The notes under the pieces are model-generated. The model was given only the letters and a program-made list of their open reading frames with translations. It did not search any database and was not told where the DNA came from. Source: Bacillus thuringiensis (GTDB lineage: Bacteria > Bacillota > Bacilli > Bacillales > Bacillaceae_G). Taken from it: 64,000 nt of DNA. A program made the position numbers and the translations under genes. The DNA lies in the NCBI RefSeq assembly GCF_014932895.1, contig NZ_JACYOF010000002.1, positions 620,001 to 684,000 of the forward strand. The letters are read 5' to 3'. Positions 55,529 to 64,000 of the stretch are shown here, piece by piece (the stretch's first letter is position 1; each line of letters opens with the position of its first letter).

Positions 55529-56440
55529 ATACGGGGTCCATTCAATTTGTTTCGCACTTTCAAATCTTTTTTCTACATCAGGCCAATTTACAACATTCCA
55601 CCAGTTTTTAATATATTCATCTTTTCGATTTTTGTATTGTAAATAATACGCATGTTCCCATACATCTAGTACAAGGAGGGGTATCGTATCCCATTGTGTA
55701 AATAATTGATGAAGTGTACTTTGCAAAATTTCTAATCTTCCAGATCGGGGAACCCAAACGAGAATTGCCCAGCCTGAACCTTCCACTTTAGAAGCTGCTT
55801 CTGTGAAATGTTTTTGAAAACGTAAAAAACCCCCAAAATCTTGTTCGATTCGTTGTGAAAGAGCACCTCTTGGACTTCCACCACCAGCTTTTTTCATATT
55901 ATTCCAAAATATCGTGTGTAAGTAATGACCTGACCCATGAAAAGCAGCCTCTCTTTCCCAATGCTTTATTAAATCAAATTGATTTGTTTTTCTCGCTTCT
56001 TCCATCATCTTTTCTGCTTTATTTAATCCTTCCACATAACTGCGATGATGTTTATCATGGTGTAACATCATAATCTCTCTAGAAATATACGGTTCTAACG
56101 CATTATACGGATAAGGTAATGGTGGAAGTGTATGCCCCCCAATTGGAACTGCTCGTTCACTATCCCCTCTTTCATATAATTCATATTCCTCTTCTTCCTG
56201 CATAAATACTTCCTGCAGGTGATGCTGAATATGTTCTACATCATCGCTTATTTCATACATAAATTCCGCATCTGTTTCGTACTCATGCTCTTTCATACGC
56301 TCTAATAACGTTTGAATTTTATAAGCAAGCATATGGACATCATACACTTCCATTGCGCGACTATCTAATACGTGAAGAACACTTTCACACCAACTTTCTA
56401 CTTCATGAAAGTAATTTGTAAATACACCTTGCTGATTCAT
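55526..56440 (-). CDS. Fe/Mn superoxide dismutase with ~100-residue N-terminal extension
   Basis: A 304-residue protein. Residues 102-304 are a Fe/Mn-SOD domain with metal ligands His127 (MMLHHDKHH), His175 (GHYLHTIFW), Asp259 and His263 (LDVWEHAYYL); Gln245 fits the Mn-type second-shell position. Residues 1-100 are an acidic helical extension rich in Glu and His, found in B. subtilis SodF/YojM-class and B. anthracis Sod15-type enzymes. Asn of the usual NH pair is Leu174. The ATG at 56440 follows GGGAGGTG. Location beside dacB suggests a sporulation role, which is an inference. Confidence 0.88.
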   Translation of the reverse strand: MNQQGVFTNYFHEVESWCESVLHVLDSRAMEVYDVHMLAYKIQTLLERMKEHEYETDAEFMYEISDDVEHIQHHLQEVFMQEEEEYELYERGDSERAVPIGGHTLPPLPYPYNALEPYISREIMMLHHDKHHRSYVEGLNKAEKMMEEARKTNQFDLIKHWEREAAFHGSGHYLHTIFWNNMKKAGGGSPRGALSQRIEQDFGGFLRFQKHFTEAASKVEGSGWAILVWVPRSGRLEILQSTLHQLFTQWDTIPLLVLDVWEHAYYLQYKNRKDEYIKNWWNVVNWPDVEKRFESAKQIEWTPY

Positions 56441-56508
56441 GTTACACCTCCCTAATGCTATCCACTTAACTATATTCACTGAGAATCCCTTATATAACCG
56501 TACAAAAT

Positions 56509-56541
56509 GAAAAGAAGCTAAGTCCCCTTAGCTTCTTTTCC
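56509..56541 (-). terminator. Terminator of ypuI
   Basis: Stem GAAAAGAAGCTAAG / CTTAGCTTCTTTTC with a 5-base loop, just after the ypuI stop codon. Confidence 0.85.
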
Positions 56542-56545
56542 TCAA

Positions 56546-57037
56546 TCAATATTTGTGTAACATCTTCGTTTGGTAATCTGTCTCATAATATTCTAATTCT
56601 TCACGCATCACTTGGAATTTACCTTCTAAATTCTTCATCACTTGCTCTATAGATACAGGTGGTGTTTGTTGAAAAACGATAGAATTTTTCCCTGTATATG
56701 CAGACCGACTATTTTCATACCAATGATCACTTTTCGGTGAAAAAAACTCTGCAATTACTTGATGATAAATCTTATATAACGTTTTTTCAGCTGCAGTTTT
56801 TCGAAACGGCTGGCTATTCAACAAAACAAAACATGCATCATGTCCTTCTTCGCAAAAGACGAGAAGACGTCTCATTGATGCTAATAACCCTTTATAATAT
56901 TGCTCATTCCCTGTTGGTGTCTCTTCTAATAAAGAAGGCAGCGTATGATAATTTACATAATTGGTTATCAAAGTAATAGCATCTTCTAAAAATATAGAAA
57001 CTTGTTCTGTTTGATTTTCAACCATCAAATTAGACAT
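56546..57037 (-). CDS. ypuI: YpuI family protein (DUF3907)
   Basis: A 163-residue soluble helical protein of unknown function matching YpuI, which lies near dacB in B. subtilis. Characteristic parts are VSIFLEDAITLITNYVN and GKNSIVFQQTPP. The ATG at 57037 follows GGAGAG; the seven-codon longer frame would place that site inside the gene. Confidence 0.85.
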   Translation of the reverse strand: MSNLMVENQTEQVSIFLEDAITLITNYVNYHTLPSLLEETPTGNEQYYKGLLASMRRLLVFCEEGHDACFVLLNSQPFRKTAAEKTLYKIYHQVIAEFFSPKSDHWYENSRSAYTGKNSIVFQQTPPVSIEQVMKNLEGKFQVMREELEYYETDYQTKMLHKY

Positions 57038-57059
57038 TTCTTCTCTCTCCTTTGCCATT

Positions 57060-57449
57060 TCACGCTATTTCTACTCTTTTATTTTTATGTAATTCCGTCA
57101 ATAGTTCTTGTACTTTCACCACTGTTCCTTCATCAAAATATTGTTGAAATTCTTCTATATCATTTAGATACAAACGTTTTTGCGCACGAAGTTCCTTATT
57201 TTTCACTAAACAACATATCGCTACAATATCCCGCAAATATATGTCTTGTTCTTCTACTTTACATACCGGATTTCCTTCAAAAGGAGTAATTTCTTGTAAG
57301 ACTTCTTCAAAATATCGAACGTATAAAACCGAAAAAGTTTTCTCTTTATCATTTAATATATATGTCACTTCAGATCTGCTAAAAAAATCTTCTGATGTAT
57401 TAGGTTTTGCTTTCTCTAACTCATACCCCGCATAACCTATTATAATCAT
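57060..57449 (-). CDS. Hypothetical protein, DUF-like, upstream of ypuI
   Basis: A 129-residue soluble protein (MIIIGYAGYELEKAKPNTSE...), with alternating hydrophobic strands and a CC pair (IVAICCLVKNKE). No family recognised. GAGGGGAAG lies upstream of the ATG at 57449, and ypuI follows after only 22 bases, so the two are probably cotranscribed. Confidence 0.7.
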   Translation of the reverse strand: MIIIGYAGYELEKAKPNTSEDFFSRSEVTYILNDKEKTFSVLYVRYFEEVLQEITPFEGNPVCKVEEQDIYLRDIVAICCLVKNKELRAQKRLYLNDIEEFQQYFDEGTVVKVQELLTELHKNKRVEIA

Positions 57450-57634
57450 ATACTTCCCCTCTCTTCCTTCTTCCACTTTATTTTAACTTAATTTTCTGAT
57501 AAACGAAATATTCTTTTAAATGTACCTATATAAAAAATAGCTCCCCTATACAGGAATTTACCTTTTTATTTTTCTGGAAGTTTGTCATAATAATATTATT
57601 GTCTCAGTTTTCTTATACAAGGAGAGTTGTATTT

Positions 57635-60214
57635 ATGTCGTTTTCATGGAAACGTTTCTTACAAATAGGAAAAATTATCTTCCCATTTGTGGTATTAACA
57701 ATTGTATTCTTTCAAGCAAAAAAAGAATTAGCAGGCATTTCTTTTTTAGAAGCGATTAATACAATTAAAAACATTCCACCTGGAGGAGTCTTTTTAGCAA
57801 TTACACTTGGTGCATTTGCTGTATCAACAATGTTCTTTTATGACTATGTTATGCTTCGTTACTTAAAAGCTGATATACCTGTCCAAAAGATTTTCCGTAT
57901 TTCATGGATTGCTAATACTTTAAATGGATTTATTGGATTTGGTGGTCTCGTTGGAGCTGGTGTACGCACAATGCTTTATCGTCCATACATAAAAGAAAAT
58001 GGCAAACTTATTAAAAGTATCGCCTGGATGACAACTGCCTTTATTAACGGATTAGCCATTCTTTCATTCCTTGGTCTTATCGGAATATTAGACACAAGAT
58101 TTATTTTACATGAAAAACCGTGGCTATGGCCTGTTCTGATCTTCTTTGCTCTTTTCGTCCCTATATACATTGGCTTTTCTAAACTTAAAAATAGAAAAGC
58201 AACGAAAATTGAAGGACAAGAGGAGGAAGAAAAAAATCCAACTGTTTTATACTCATTAGTTTCATTAGTTGAATGGGTATCTGCTGGTATTGTTATGTAC
58301 GTCATTTTAATACTATTTGGAATCGAAATTGACTTTCAAAAGTTTTTAGGCGTGTATGTAATTGCTGCTTTAGCTGGCGTCGTTAGTCTTGTACCTGGTG
58401 GACTTGGTTCATTTGACCTTGTCTTCTTAACTGGGCTAGGACAATATGGCGTCGATACAGGTGTATTACTGCCTGCTATGTTATTATATCGACTCGTCTA
58501 TTATATCTTACCGTTCTGCCTTGGTCTCATTTTTGCGGCTTTTGAAATGACAGGAGTGGCAATTAAAAAGTTTGAAGATAAACCTTTTATTGCGCCTGCA
58601 TTAGAAACAACTGGTGTTATATGGACTTTGCAACGTGATTTTTTAGGAAAGCTAGGTTCATGGGCATCTGCTGCTTTAACAGTATTTGCTGGCTTAATGG
58701 TTATTTTATCGACCATTCTACCAACAAGTATAAACCGGGCACATGCCTTACATATTCTAGCTCCAAAGCATCTAATTCAATTCTCTTTTAGCTTATCGTT
58801 AACGTTCGGTATTCTCCTCCTCATCCTTTCTCGGGGGATATATTACGGAACAAAACGTTCTTATTATATGACGATTGTTTCTTTAATTGGAGCGGCTATC
58901 TTTAATACGCTAAAAGGAATTGATATCGAAGAAACATTTATTTTATTAATCGTACTCGCTGTATTATATATGCTTCGAAAAAGATTTGTACGCGAGAAAA
59001 TGGAAGTCTCACTTTCTGATATCGTAAAACTTTTTATATTCTTACTTGTAACGTTATATTTATATAAAAACTTAGGTATTTTATTTGCAGGTGCAAAAGA
59101 AGCTTTTAAACCAGATTTTGTCGTTCGTAATATTACACAAGTGAAACGAAGTGCATTAGCAGCTGCCTTTTTCGTTCCTACTTTTTTACTGATTGGCTCA
59201 CTGATTGCCAATCGTTATCGAAATGAATTTCCCGGGCAACCAGCAAATGATAAAAGGTTACAAAACTTTTTAGATGAACACGGTGGAAATGTACTTAGTC
59301 ATCTAGGTTTTTTAGGAGATAAACAGTTCTTCTTCAGTAGTGATGGGAAAGCGCTCCTTCTCTTCTCAATAACTGGAAAGCGCCTTGTTGTACTAGGTGA
59401 TCCAATTGGTGATCCTTCTTCCTACCGTACTGTGTTGCAAGAGTTTTTAGCTGAGGCGGATCGATTTGGTTACATTTGTGTTTTCTATCAAATCGAAAGT
59501 AAGTGGATGAGTTTATACCATGATTTTGGTTATAACTTCTTTAAGCTTGGTGAAGAAGCTGTCGTTGATTTAAATACTTTTACAATCACAGGAAAGAAAC
59601 GCGCTGGTATGCGAGCGACTTTCAACCGTTTTGAAAGAGAGGGCTATACATTCTCTATTCACCAGCCACCGTTCTCAGACGAATTATATGAAGAGTTAAG
59701 AAAAGTTTCAGATGCGTGGCTCGGCGGAAAAAAAGAGAAAGGTTTTTCACTCGGATACTTCGATCGTGAATATATTAGCCGTGCTCCTATCGCTACATTA
59801 TCTGATGCAGATGGAAAAATTATTGCATTCACCACCTTTATGCCCGTGTATCAAAACGGATCATTGTCTGTTGATTTAATGCGATATTATCCAGATGCGC
59901 CTAGCGGAATTATGGACGCAATTTTTATCCACTTATTCCAATGGGCAAAAGAAAATGAATACCACTCCTTTAATATTGGTATGGCACCACTTTCAAATGT
60001 AGGTTTATCAACACAATCTTTCTGGTCTGAACGAGTTGCTGCTGCAATCTTTAATAACGTTCGTTATACATATAGTTTCAGCGGATTACGACATTTTAAA
60101 GAAAAATATAAACCAGCATGGAGCGGTAAATATTTAGCATTTAGGAAGAATCACTCTTTACCATTAACAATGCTCTCTGTAACAAAACTAATAGGAAAAA
60201 GAAAAAATAGCTAA
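57635..60214 (+). CDS. mprF: Lysylphosphatidylglycerol synthetase/flippase MprF
   Basis: An 859-residue bifunctional membrane protein. The N-terminal ~510 residues form the flippase with about 13-14 helices (GFGGLVGAGVRTMLYRPYI, VPGGLGSFDLVFLTGLG); the C-terminal cytosolic DUF2156 domain (about residues 535-850, GKKRAGMRATFNRFEREGY) adds lysine from Lys-tRNA to phosphatidylglycerol. This lowers the negative surface charge and gives resistance to cationic peptides and daptomycin. The ATG at 57635 lies 8 bases after AAGGAGAG. Confidence 0.95.
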   Translation: MSFSWKRFLQIGKIIFPFVVLTIVFFQAKKELAGISFLEAINTIKNIPPGGVFLAITLGAFAVSTMFFYDYVMLRYLKADIPVQKIFRISWIANTLNGFIGFGGLVGAGVRTMLYRPYIKENGKLIKSIAWMTTAFINGLAILSFLGLIGILDTRFILHEKPWLWPVLIFFALFVPIYIGFSKLKNRKATKIEGQEEEEKNPTVLYSLVSLVEWVSAGIVMYVILILFGIEIDFQKFLGVYVIAALAGVVSLVPGGLGSFDLVFLTGLGQYGVDTGVLLPAMLLYRLVYYILPFCLGLIFAAFEMTGVAIKKFEDKPFIAPALETTGVIWTLQRDFLGKLGSWASAALTVFAGLMVILSTILPTSINRAHALHILAPKHLIQFSFSLSLTFGILLLILSRGIYYGTKRSYYMTIVSLIGAAIFNTLKGIDIEETFILLIVLAVLYMLRKRFVREKMEVSLSDIVKLFIFLLVTLYLYKNLGILFAGAKEAFKPDFVVRNITQVKRSALAAAFFVPTFLLIGSLIANRYRNEFPGQPANDKRLQNFLDEHGGNVLSHLGFLGDKQFFFSSDGKALLLFSITGKRLVVLGDPIGDPSSYRTVLQEFLAEADRFGYICVFYQIESKWMSLYHDFGYNFFKLGEEAVVDLNTFTITGKKRAGMRATFNRFEREGYTFSIHQPPFSDELYEELRKVSDAWLGGKKEKGFSLGYFDREYISRAPIATLSDADGKIIAFTTFMPVYQNGSLSVDLMRYYPDAPSGIMDAIFIHLFQWAKENEYHSFNIGMAPLSNVGLSTQSFWSERVAAAIFNNVRYTYSFSGLRHFKEKYKPAWSGKYLAFRKNHSLPLTMLSVTKLIGKRKNS

Positions 60215-60236
60215 ACTCTTAGCTATTTTTTCTTTT
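60202..60236. terminator. Bidirectional terminator between mprF and the next gene
   Basis: Stem AAAAAATAGCTAA / TTAGCTATTTTTT with a 4-base loop; serves convergent genes and covers both stop codons. Confidence 0.88.
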
Positions 60237-60992
60237 TTGAACTTGTACGATAAACTCCTTCTCATACTTCTTACCATTTATATAAAAAGTTCCCCACATT
60301 TTATACGTGCCCTGGGCAGGAAATGTAATACGATATTGTAATTGCTCATCCGTATCAACAGGCATAGCGTATAAAAAGTTTTCCCTCATTTCATCCACGA
60401 TATAGAGAGCTTCCACTTCTCCTCTCTCTGAATGTAATTTCAATTTTTCACCCTTTTTCGCTTGAAACTGAAATGTTAAAGTCGCTGGCTCATTCGGATG
60501 TAATGCACCAAATAAGAGAGAAACTTCATACTCCCCTAATTTTTTTGTAAGTACGTTATCAATTGGAAATTTCACTTTTTTCTTATTTTTCTCTTCTTTT
60601 TCTCTCCCAAAATCTTTCTTAGCGAATGATTCCACTGATTTATTTTTGTCTTCATATAAAAAGATTGTATACCCTTCATCTTTCGCTATTTTGGAAGATA
60701 GCTTATATGATCCATTCCCTGCAAATGTAGGTTTCATTTGTTGTACATGTTTTAACTGTCCATCTACAATCACAGCCCGAATTTGATCATTTACACCACG
60801 AACTTCATTATTCTTTTTATTTAGTAGTTGAAACAAAATATCTACTTTCCCATTTCCCTTTCCATTTGACACATCCCATTTTACTTCCTGAACATCTCCT
60901 AGCGTCTCTACGGTTTCTTGATATTTTTTTATGTAAAATCCTCCCGCCACAATAAACAACAAAGCAACAAGTCCAATGACAAGATTTTTCAA
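60219..60992 (-). CDS. Membrane-anchored extracytoplasmic protein, unknown (YtkA/FixH-like)
   Basis: About 257 residues: one N-terminal helix (LVIGLVALLFIVAGGFYI) followed by a secreted region with two beta-rich repeats, the second (PIDNVLTKKLGEYEVSLLFG ... YRITFPAQGTYKMWGTF) resembling YtkA/FixH-type domains. Start is uncertain: the TTG at 60992 has AGGTG 5 bases upstream, while the ATG at 61007 has no site. Function is unknown. Confidence 0.65.
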   Translation of the reverse strand: MKNLVIGLVALLFIVAGGFYIKKYQETVETLGDVQEVKWDVSNGKGNGKVDILFQLLNKKNNEVRGVNDQIRAVIVDGQLKHVQQMKPTFAGNGSYKLSSKIAKDEGYTIFLYEDKNKSVESFAKKDFGREKEEKNKKKVKFPIDNVLTKKLGEYEVSLLFGALHPNEPATLTFQFQAKKGEKLKLHSERGEVEALYIVDEMRENFLYAMPVDTDEQLQYRITFPAQGTYKMWGTFYINGKKYEKEFIVQVQKRKNS

Positions 60993-61182
60993 AACATCAC
61001 CTACCATTTTTATCGTCTCTGTTCATACAAAACTTCTTACATATATATTCTAGATTATCATTTATGAAATCCTCCTGTTTTACACATATTATAAATAATA
61101 AAAAGATTTTAATTGAACGGATTCGTAGTGTATAATGCAAATGATATTGATTTCTATCAATACATTATAAGGAGGACTTTTC

Positions 61183-61890
61183 ATGAGTGTACATATTGAA
61201 GCAAAACAAGGCGAAATCGCTGAATCTATTCTATTACCTGGTGATCCATTACGTGCAAAATATATCGCTGAAACATTTCTAGAGGACGTTACTTGCTATA
61301 ATAACGTGCGTGGCATGTTAGGGTTCACTGGAACTTATAAAGGAAAACGTGTATCTGTTCAAGGTACAGGTATGGGTGTTCCTTCTATTTCTATTTATGT
61401 AAACGAATTAATCCAAAGCTACGGAGTTAAAAATTTAATTCGTGTTGGAACTTGCGGTGCAATTCAAAAGGACGTAAAAGTACGTGACGTTATTATTGCA
61501 ATGACAGCTTGTACTGATTCTAATATGAACCGTTTAACATTCCCAGGTTTTGATTTTGCACCAGCTGCAAACTTTGACCTTTTAAAGAAAGCTTACGATG
61601 CAGGAACTGAAAAAGGATTACACGTTCGTGTTGGTAACGTTTTAACAGCAGATGTATTTTATCGTGAAAGCATGGACATGGTTAAAAAACTTGGAGATTA
61701 CGGTGTATTAGCAGTAGAGATGGAAACAACTGCTCTTTACACATTAGCAGCAAAATATGGTGTAAATGCATTATCTGTATTAACAGTAAGCGATCACATC
61801 TTCACTGGCGAAGAAACAACATCTGAAGAGCGTCAAACTACATTTAACGAGATGATTGAAATCGCTTTAGATGCAGCAATTCAGCAATAA
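61183..61890 (+). CDS. deoD: Purine nucleoside phosphorylase (DeoD type)
   Basis: A 235-residue hexameric-type phosphorylase splitting purine (deoxy)nucleosides. [16 protein letters not shown] near the start, [23 protein letters not shown], and [16 protein letters not shown] near residue 180 are the family marks; the catalytic Asp is in [13 protein letters not shown] follows AAGGAGGAC. A TATAAT box lies at 61131-61136, without a good -35. Monocistronic. Confidence 0.97.
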
Positions 61891-61897
61891 TACATTA

Positions 61898-61931
61898 AAG
61901 AACTCGTCATACGTCTGTCGAGTTCTTTTTT
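61898..61931 (+). terminator. Terminator of deoD, T run merged with bcr1 copy 5
   Basis: Stem AAGAACTCG / CGAGTTCTT followed by TTTTTT; the last Ts are the left TTTAT of bcr1 copy 5. Confidence 0.85.
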
Positions 61932-62087
61932 ATCCCGCTATTTGTGGGCAGTAAGACCCCTACCTCAAAATTCAGCGAAAGCAAAGAAGTTAGGTGGGGG
62001 ATCAACTTCCCGTAAAAGCCCGATTGGTGCGGGCTGATAATCAGTGGGGGATCAAGAAAACCCCCACTGATTAAAGTTTCACTTTAT
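61929..62087 (+). repeat. bcr1 repeat, copy 5
   Basis: 159 bp with perfect TTTAT ends (61929-61933, 62083-62087). Arms CCCCTACCT / AGGTGGGGG differ from copy 4 (CTCCCACCT / AGGTGGGAG) by a compensating T-A to C-G change. It contains GTGGGGGAT twice, 50 bases apart, the pair that explains the deletion in copy 3. Confidence 0.93.
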
Positions 62088-62152
62088 GTGACTTTTTATA
62101 AAAAACTACTTTAGAAAGAGACAGATTTTCCCCTCTACTTTCTTGTCACGTT

Positions 62153-62161
62153 TGTTATAAT
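62153..62161 (+). promoter_or_regulatory. Extended -10 promoter of the sensor kinase gene
   Basis: TGTTATAAT fits the extended -10 form TGnTATAAT, 40 bases upstream of the GTG start; no clear -35 box 17 bases upstream. It lies 66 bases after bcr1 copy 5. Confidence 0.5.
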
Positions 62162-62201
62162 AAAGACATCATTTACAGTATTTCTCATAAGAGGTGAAGC
62201 A

Positions 62202-64000
62202 GTGAAAAACAGAAGTATCGTCTTTAAACTATTTTTATTAACATCAACATTATTTACAATCATATTCCTCCTCTTTTTCCTAGGGCAGTCTCTATTTTTA
62301 GAGAAGTTTTATATTAATAAAAAAGTAAAAACCGTTCAAACTGCTTTTGAAAAATTCGTAAATAATTATGAAAAAAGTGGAAAAAGTTATGAGGAAATTA
62401 GAAAACTAAAACAAGAATTTCATGATAAAACAAATGCTGAAATGCAATTTTTAGATTCTAATGGCATTATTAAAAGTGAAAACAACTTCTACATTGATGT
62501 AATTGATCCTGACAGTAATATAACGTACTCCATTCCACTCAACAATATTTTAACACCTGAAGAATATAATAAATTTGAAAATTTAGGTTTAAAAAAAGAT
62601 GAAATAATAAACGTCAGTGGATTCTTACAAGGTAATATAATAACACCACTAGAATTAACAACAAAATATAATCGGTGGAGAAATGAGAATATTAGTTCCG
62701 ATATCCAATCAATTATTGAAAATCGACCTAAAAACAAACTTACAAGCCGATATAAATCCGCTGTTCAGGTCAACTTTCAGGGTATAATATCTAAATTACA
62801 GCTTCCTTCCAAGGCTGAGGTCCGTCTTGCAAATGATTTTGAAACATTACAAGCTGTTGAATCCTTTGCAAACACTATTAGACAAGGGACTTTTAATTCA
62901 AATCAACTAATCATATATAAAGCAGATGCTGGCGAAAACTTAAATAATCGTATCTTTGTAAAACCTATCATAGAAAACGGAAAAATTACAGAATACGCTT
63001 TTGCAATATCATCTTTACAGCCTGTAAATGAAGCGATGCTCGTTTTAAAAGATTATTATGTTTACGCCTTAATCATCGTGTTTCTCGTTATTATTTTATT
63101 ATCCTTCTACTACTCAAAAATCATTGTGAAACCATTAATTAAAATTAATCGCGTAACAAAAAAAATGGCTAATTTTGATTTTAGCGAGAAATTACCTGTT
63201 ACAGCAGACGATGAAATTGGCGGACTTTCCAGTAGTATTAATACATTATCTGTAAACTTAAAAGACCGAATCGATCGATTAAATGTCGCCAATACAAAAT
63301 TACAACAAGATATTGAACGTGAACGTCAATTAGAAAAGACGAGGAAAGAATTCATTTCTGGTGTATCCCATGAATTAAAAACACCACTTAGTGTAATTAG
63401 AAGTTTCGCAGAAGGAATTCAAGATGGTGTTAGTAAAGATACAACATATTATACAGATGTTATTTTAGAAGAAACAGAAAATATGAACAGGCTTATTGTT
63501 GAAATGTTAGAATTAGCAAAACTAGAATCTGGTACGTATAAACTAGAAATGACGACATTCTCAATCGGTGAATTAATTCAACAAATCCATACAAAATTAT
63601 TATTTAGCATGGAAGAAAAGCATTTACACGTGGACGTCGATGCAGACTCTGCTATATTTGTTAAAGCGAATCGTAGTCGTATTGAGCAAGTAGTTGTGAA
63701 CTTACTGAGCAATGCAATTCGCTATACGCCAGATGGAGAAAAAATACAAGTCTCTGTTGTAGAAACGGAAGATACAGTAAAAGTCGAAATCGAGAATACA
63801 GGAAATCCTATCCCAGAAGACAGTCTTGAAAAAATTTGGGATCGCTTCTATCGTTTAGATGCATCACGTAGTCGTCATACTGGAGGTACCGGTCTCGGAT
63901 TATCTATTGTAAAAAATATTTTAGATCTCCATCATGCCGAGTACGGTGTATATAATACGACTAATAGCGTTGTATTCTATTTCAATTTACAAAAAGTAAA
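62202..64000 (+). CDS. Sensor histidine kinase (3' end outside the window)
   Basis: 599 codons are visible without a stop. Layout: membrane helix 1 (VFKLFLLTSTLFTIIFLLFF), a ~250-residue extracytoplasmic sensor region, membrane helix 2 at about residues 285-305, HAMP, HisKA with His390 in GVSHELKTPLSVI, and HATPase (NLLSNAIRYTPDGE; GGTGLGLSIVKNI near residue 559). Start is a GTG after GAGGTG. No response-regulator gene precedes it, and the sensor domain was not recognised, so the signal and partner are unknown. Likely only a few codons are missing. Confidence 0.88.
   Translation, partial: MKNRSIVFKLFLLTSTLFTIIFLLFFLGQSLFLEKFYINKKVKTVQTAFEKFVNNYEKSGKSYEEIRKLKQEFHDKTNAEMQFLDSNGIIKSENNFYIDVIDPDSNITYSIPLNNILTPEEYNKFENLGLKKDEIINVSGFLQGNIITPLELTTKYNRWRNENISSDIQSIIENRPKNKLTSRYKSAVQVNFQGIISKLQLPSKAEVRLANDFETLQAVESFANTIRQGTFNSNQLIIYKADAGENLNNRIFVKPIIENGKITEYAFAISSLQPVNEAMLVLKDYYVYALIIVFLVIILLSFYYSKIIVKPLIKINRVTKKMANFDFSEKLPVTADDEIGGLSSSINTLSVNLKDRIDRLNVANTKLQQDIERERQLEKTRKEFISGVSHELKTPLSVIRSFAEGIQDGVSKDTTYYTDVILEETENMNRLIVEMLELAKLESGTYKLEMTTFSIGELIQQIHTKLLFSMEEKHLHVDVDADSAIFVKANRSRIEQVVVNLLSNAIRYTPDGEKIQVSVVETEDTVKVEIENTGNPIPEDSLEKIWDRFYRLDASRSRHTGGTGLGLSIVKNILDLHHAEYGVYNTTNSVVFYFNLQKV

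Noticed and set aside
58864..59211. 115-codon minus-strand frame inside mprF
   Set aside because: Antisense shadow within a conserved membrane-protein region.
61143..61161. Fur-like dyad upstream of deoD (ATTGAT-TTCT-ATCAAT)
   Set aside because: The arms pair, but at least six positions of the 19-bp Fur consensus are wrong; left as an unexplained dyad.

Overview
The window is chromosomal DNA of a low-GC, spore-forming Firmicute, almost certainly a member of the Bacillus cereus group. Evidence: gene order closely follows the B. subtilis ypjA-qcr-ypi-aro-ndk-hep-folE-hbs-spoIVA-gpsA-der-ypfD-cmk-ypdA-gudB-ypb-fer-ribU and res-rluB-spm-dacB-ypuI blocks; several sporulation genes are present (ypjB, spoIVA, yphF, spoVIF, spmA, spmB, dacB); and there are five copies of the roughly 155-bp bcr1 repeat, which is specific to the B. 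cereus group. No rRNA, tRNA, CRISPR array, prophage or transposase gene was found. Most of the window is core genome, so novelty lies in repeats, small genes and regulatory sites.

Layout. 1-3800: start of ypjD, a bcr-like tandem repeat, a YitT-family transporter-like protein on the plus strand, a cysteine-free uracil-DNA-glycosylase-like protein, a YugP-type Zn protease, a bcr1 copy and ypjB. 3.9-10 kb: membrane proteins, the menaquinol:cytochrome c reductase genes qcrABC, and ypiF, ypiB, ypiA. 10-18.4 kb: hisC, aroB, aroF (shikimate/His), ndk, menaquinone side-chain and ring genes hepT-menG-hepS, folE, hbs. The trp operon, mtrB, aroH, tyrA, aroA and cheR found here in B. subtilis are absent. 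18.7-26.5 kb: spoIVA, yphF, yphE, spoVIF, gpsA, der, and the yphA-yphB-ypzH cluster. 26.5-31.5 kb: small ypzI and zinc-ribbon genes, fni, ypfD (S1 homologue), cmk, ypfB, ansA. 31.5-42.7 kb: ypdA, an amidase, a broken small XhlA-like gene, gudB, mecB, a MerR/CarH-like regulator, ypbG-ypbE-ypbD-recS-ypbB, fer and an FMN riboswitch-controlled ribU. 43-64 kb: an M23/LysM protein, a cobalamin adenosyltransferase, resABCDE with rluB, spmAB-dacB, an extended superoxide dismutase, ypuI, mprF, deoD and a sensor kinase that runs off the right edge.

Functionally the window joins respiration (qcrABC, menaquinone synthesis, cytochrome c maturation ResABC and its ResDE regulator, cobalamin and flavin handling) with spore coat/cortex assembly and peptidoglycan hydrolysis. 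Many start codons were moved from the longest ORF to an internal codon with a better ribosome-binding site. Observations worth checking include: the bcr1 copies, all in one orientation and often placed at stop codons or terminators; one bcr1 copy with an exact 50-bp deletion between internal direct repeats; an in-frame TGA splitting a small coiled-coil/transmembrane gene next to an amidase; a near-perfect Fur box over the fer promoter; a 24-bp palindrome in front of ypfD; a CarH-like regulator lacking the B12-binding His; and an unannotated-size 33-residue zinc-ribbon gene.
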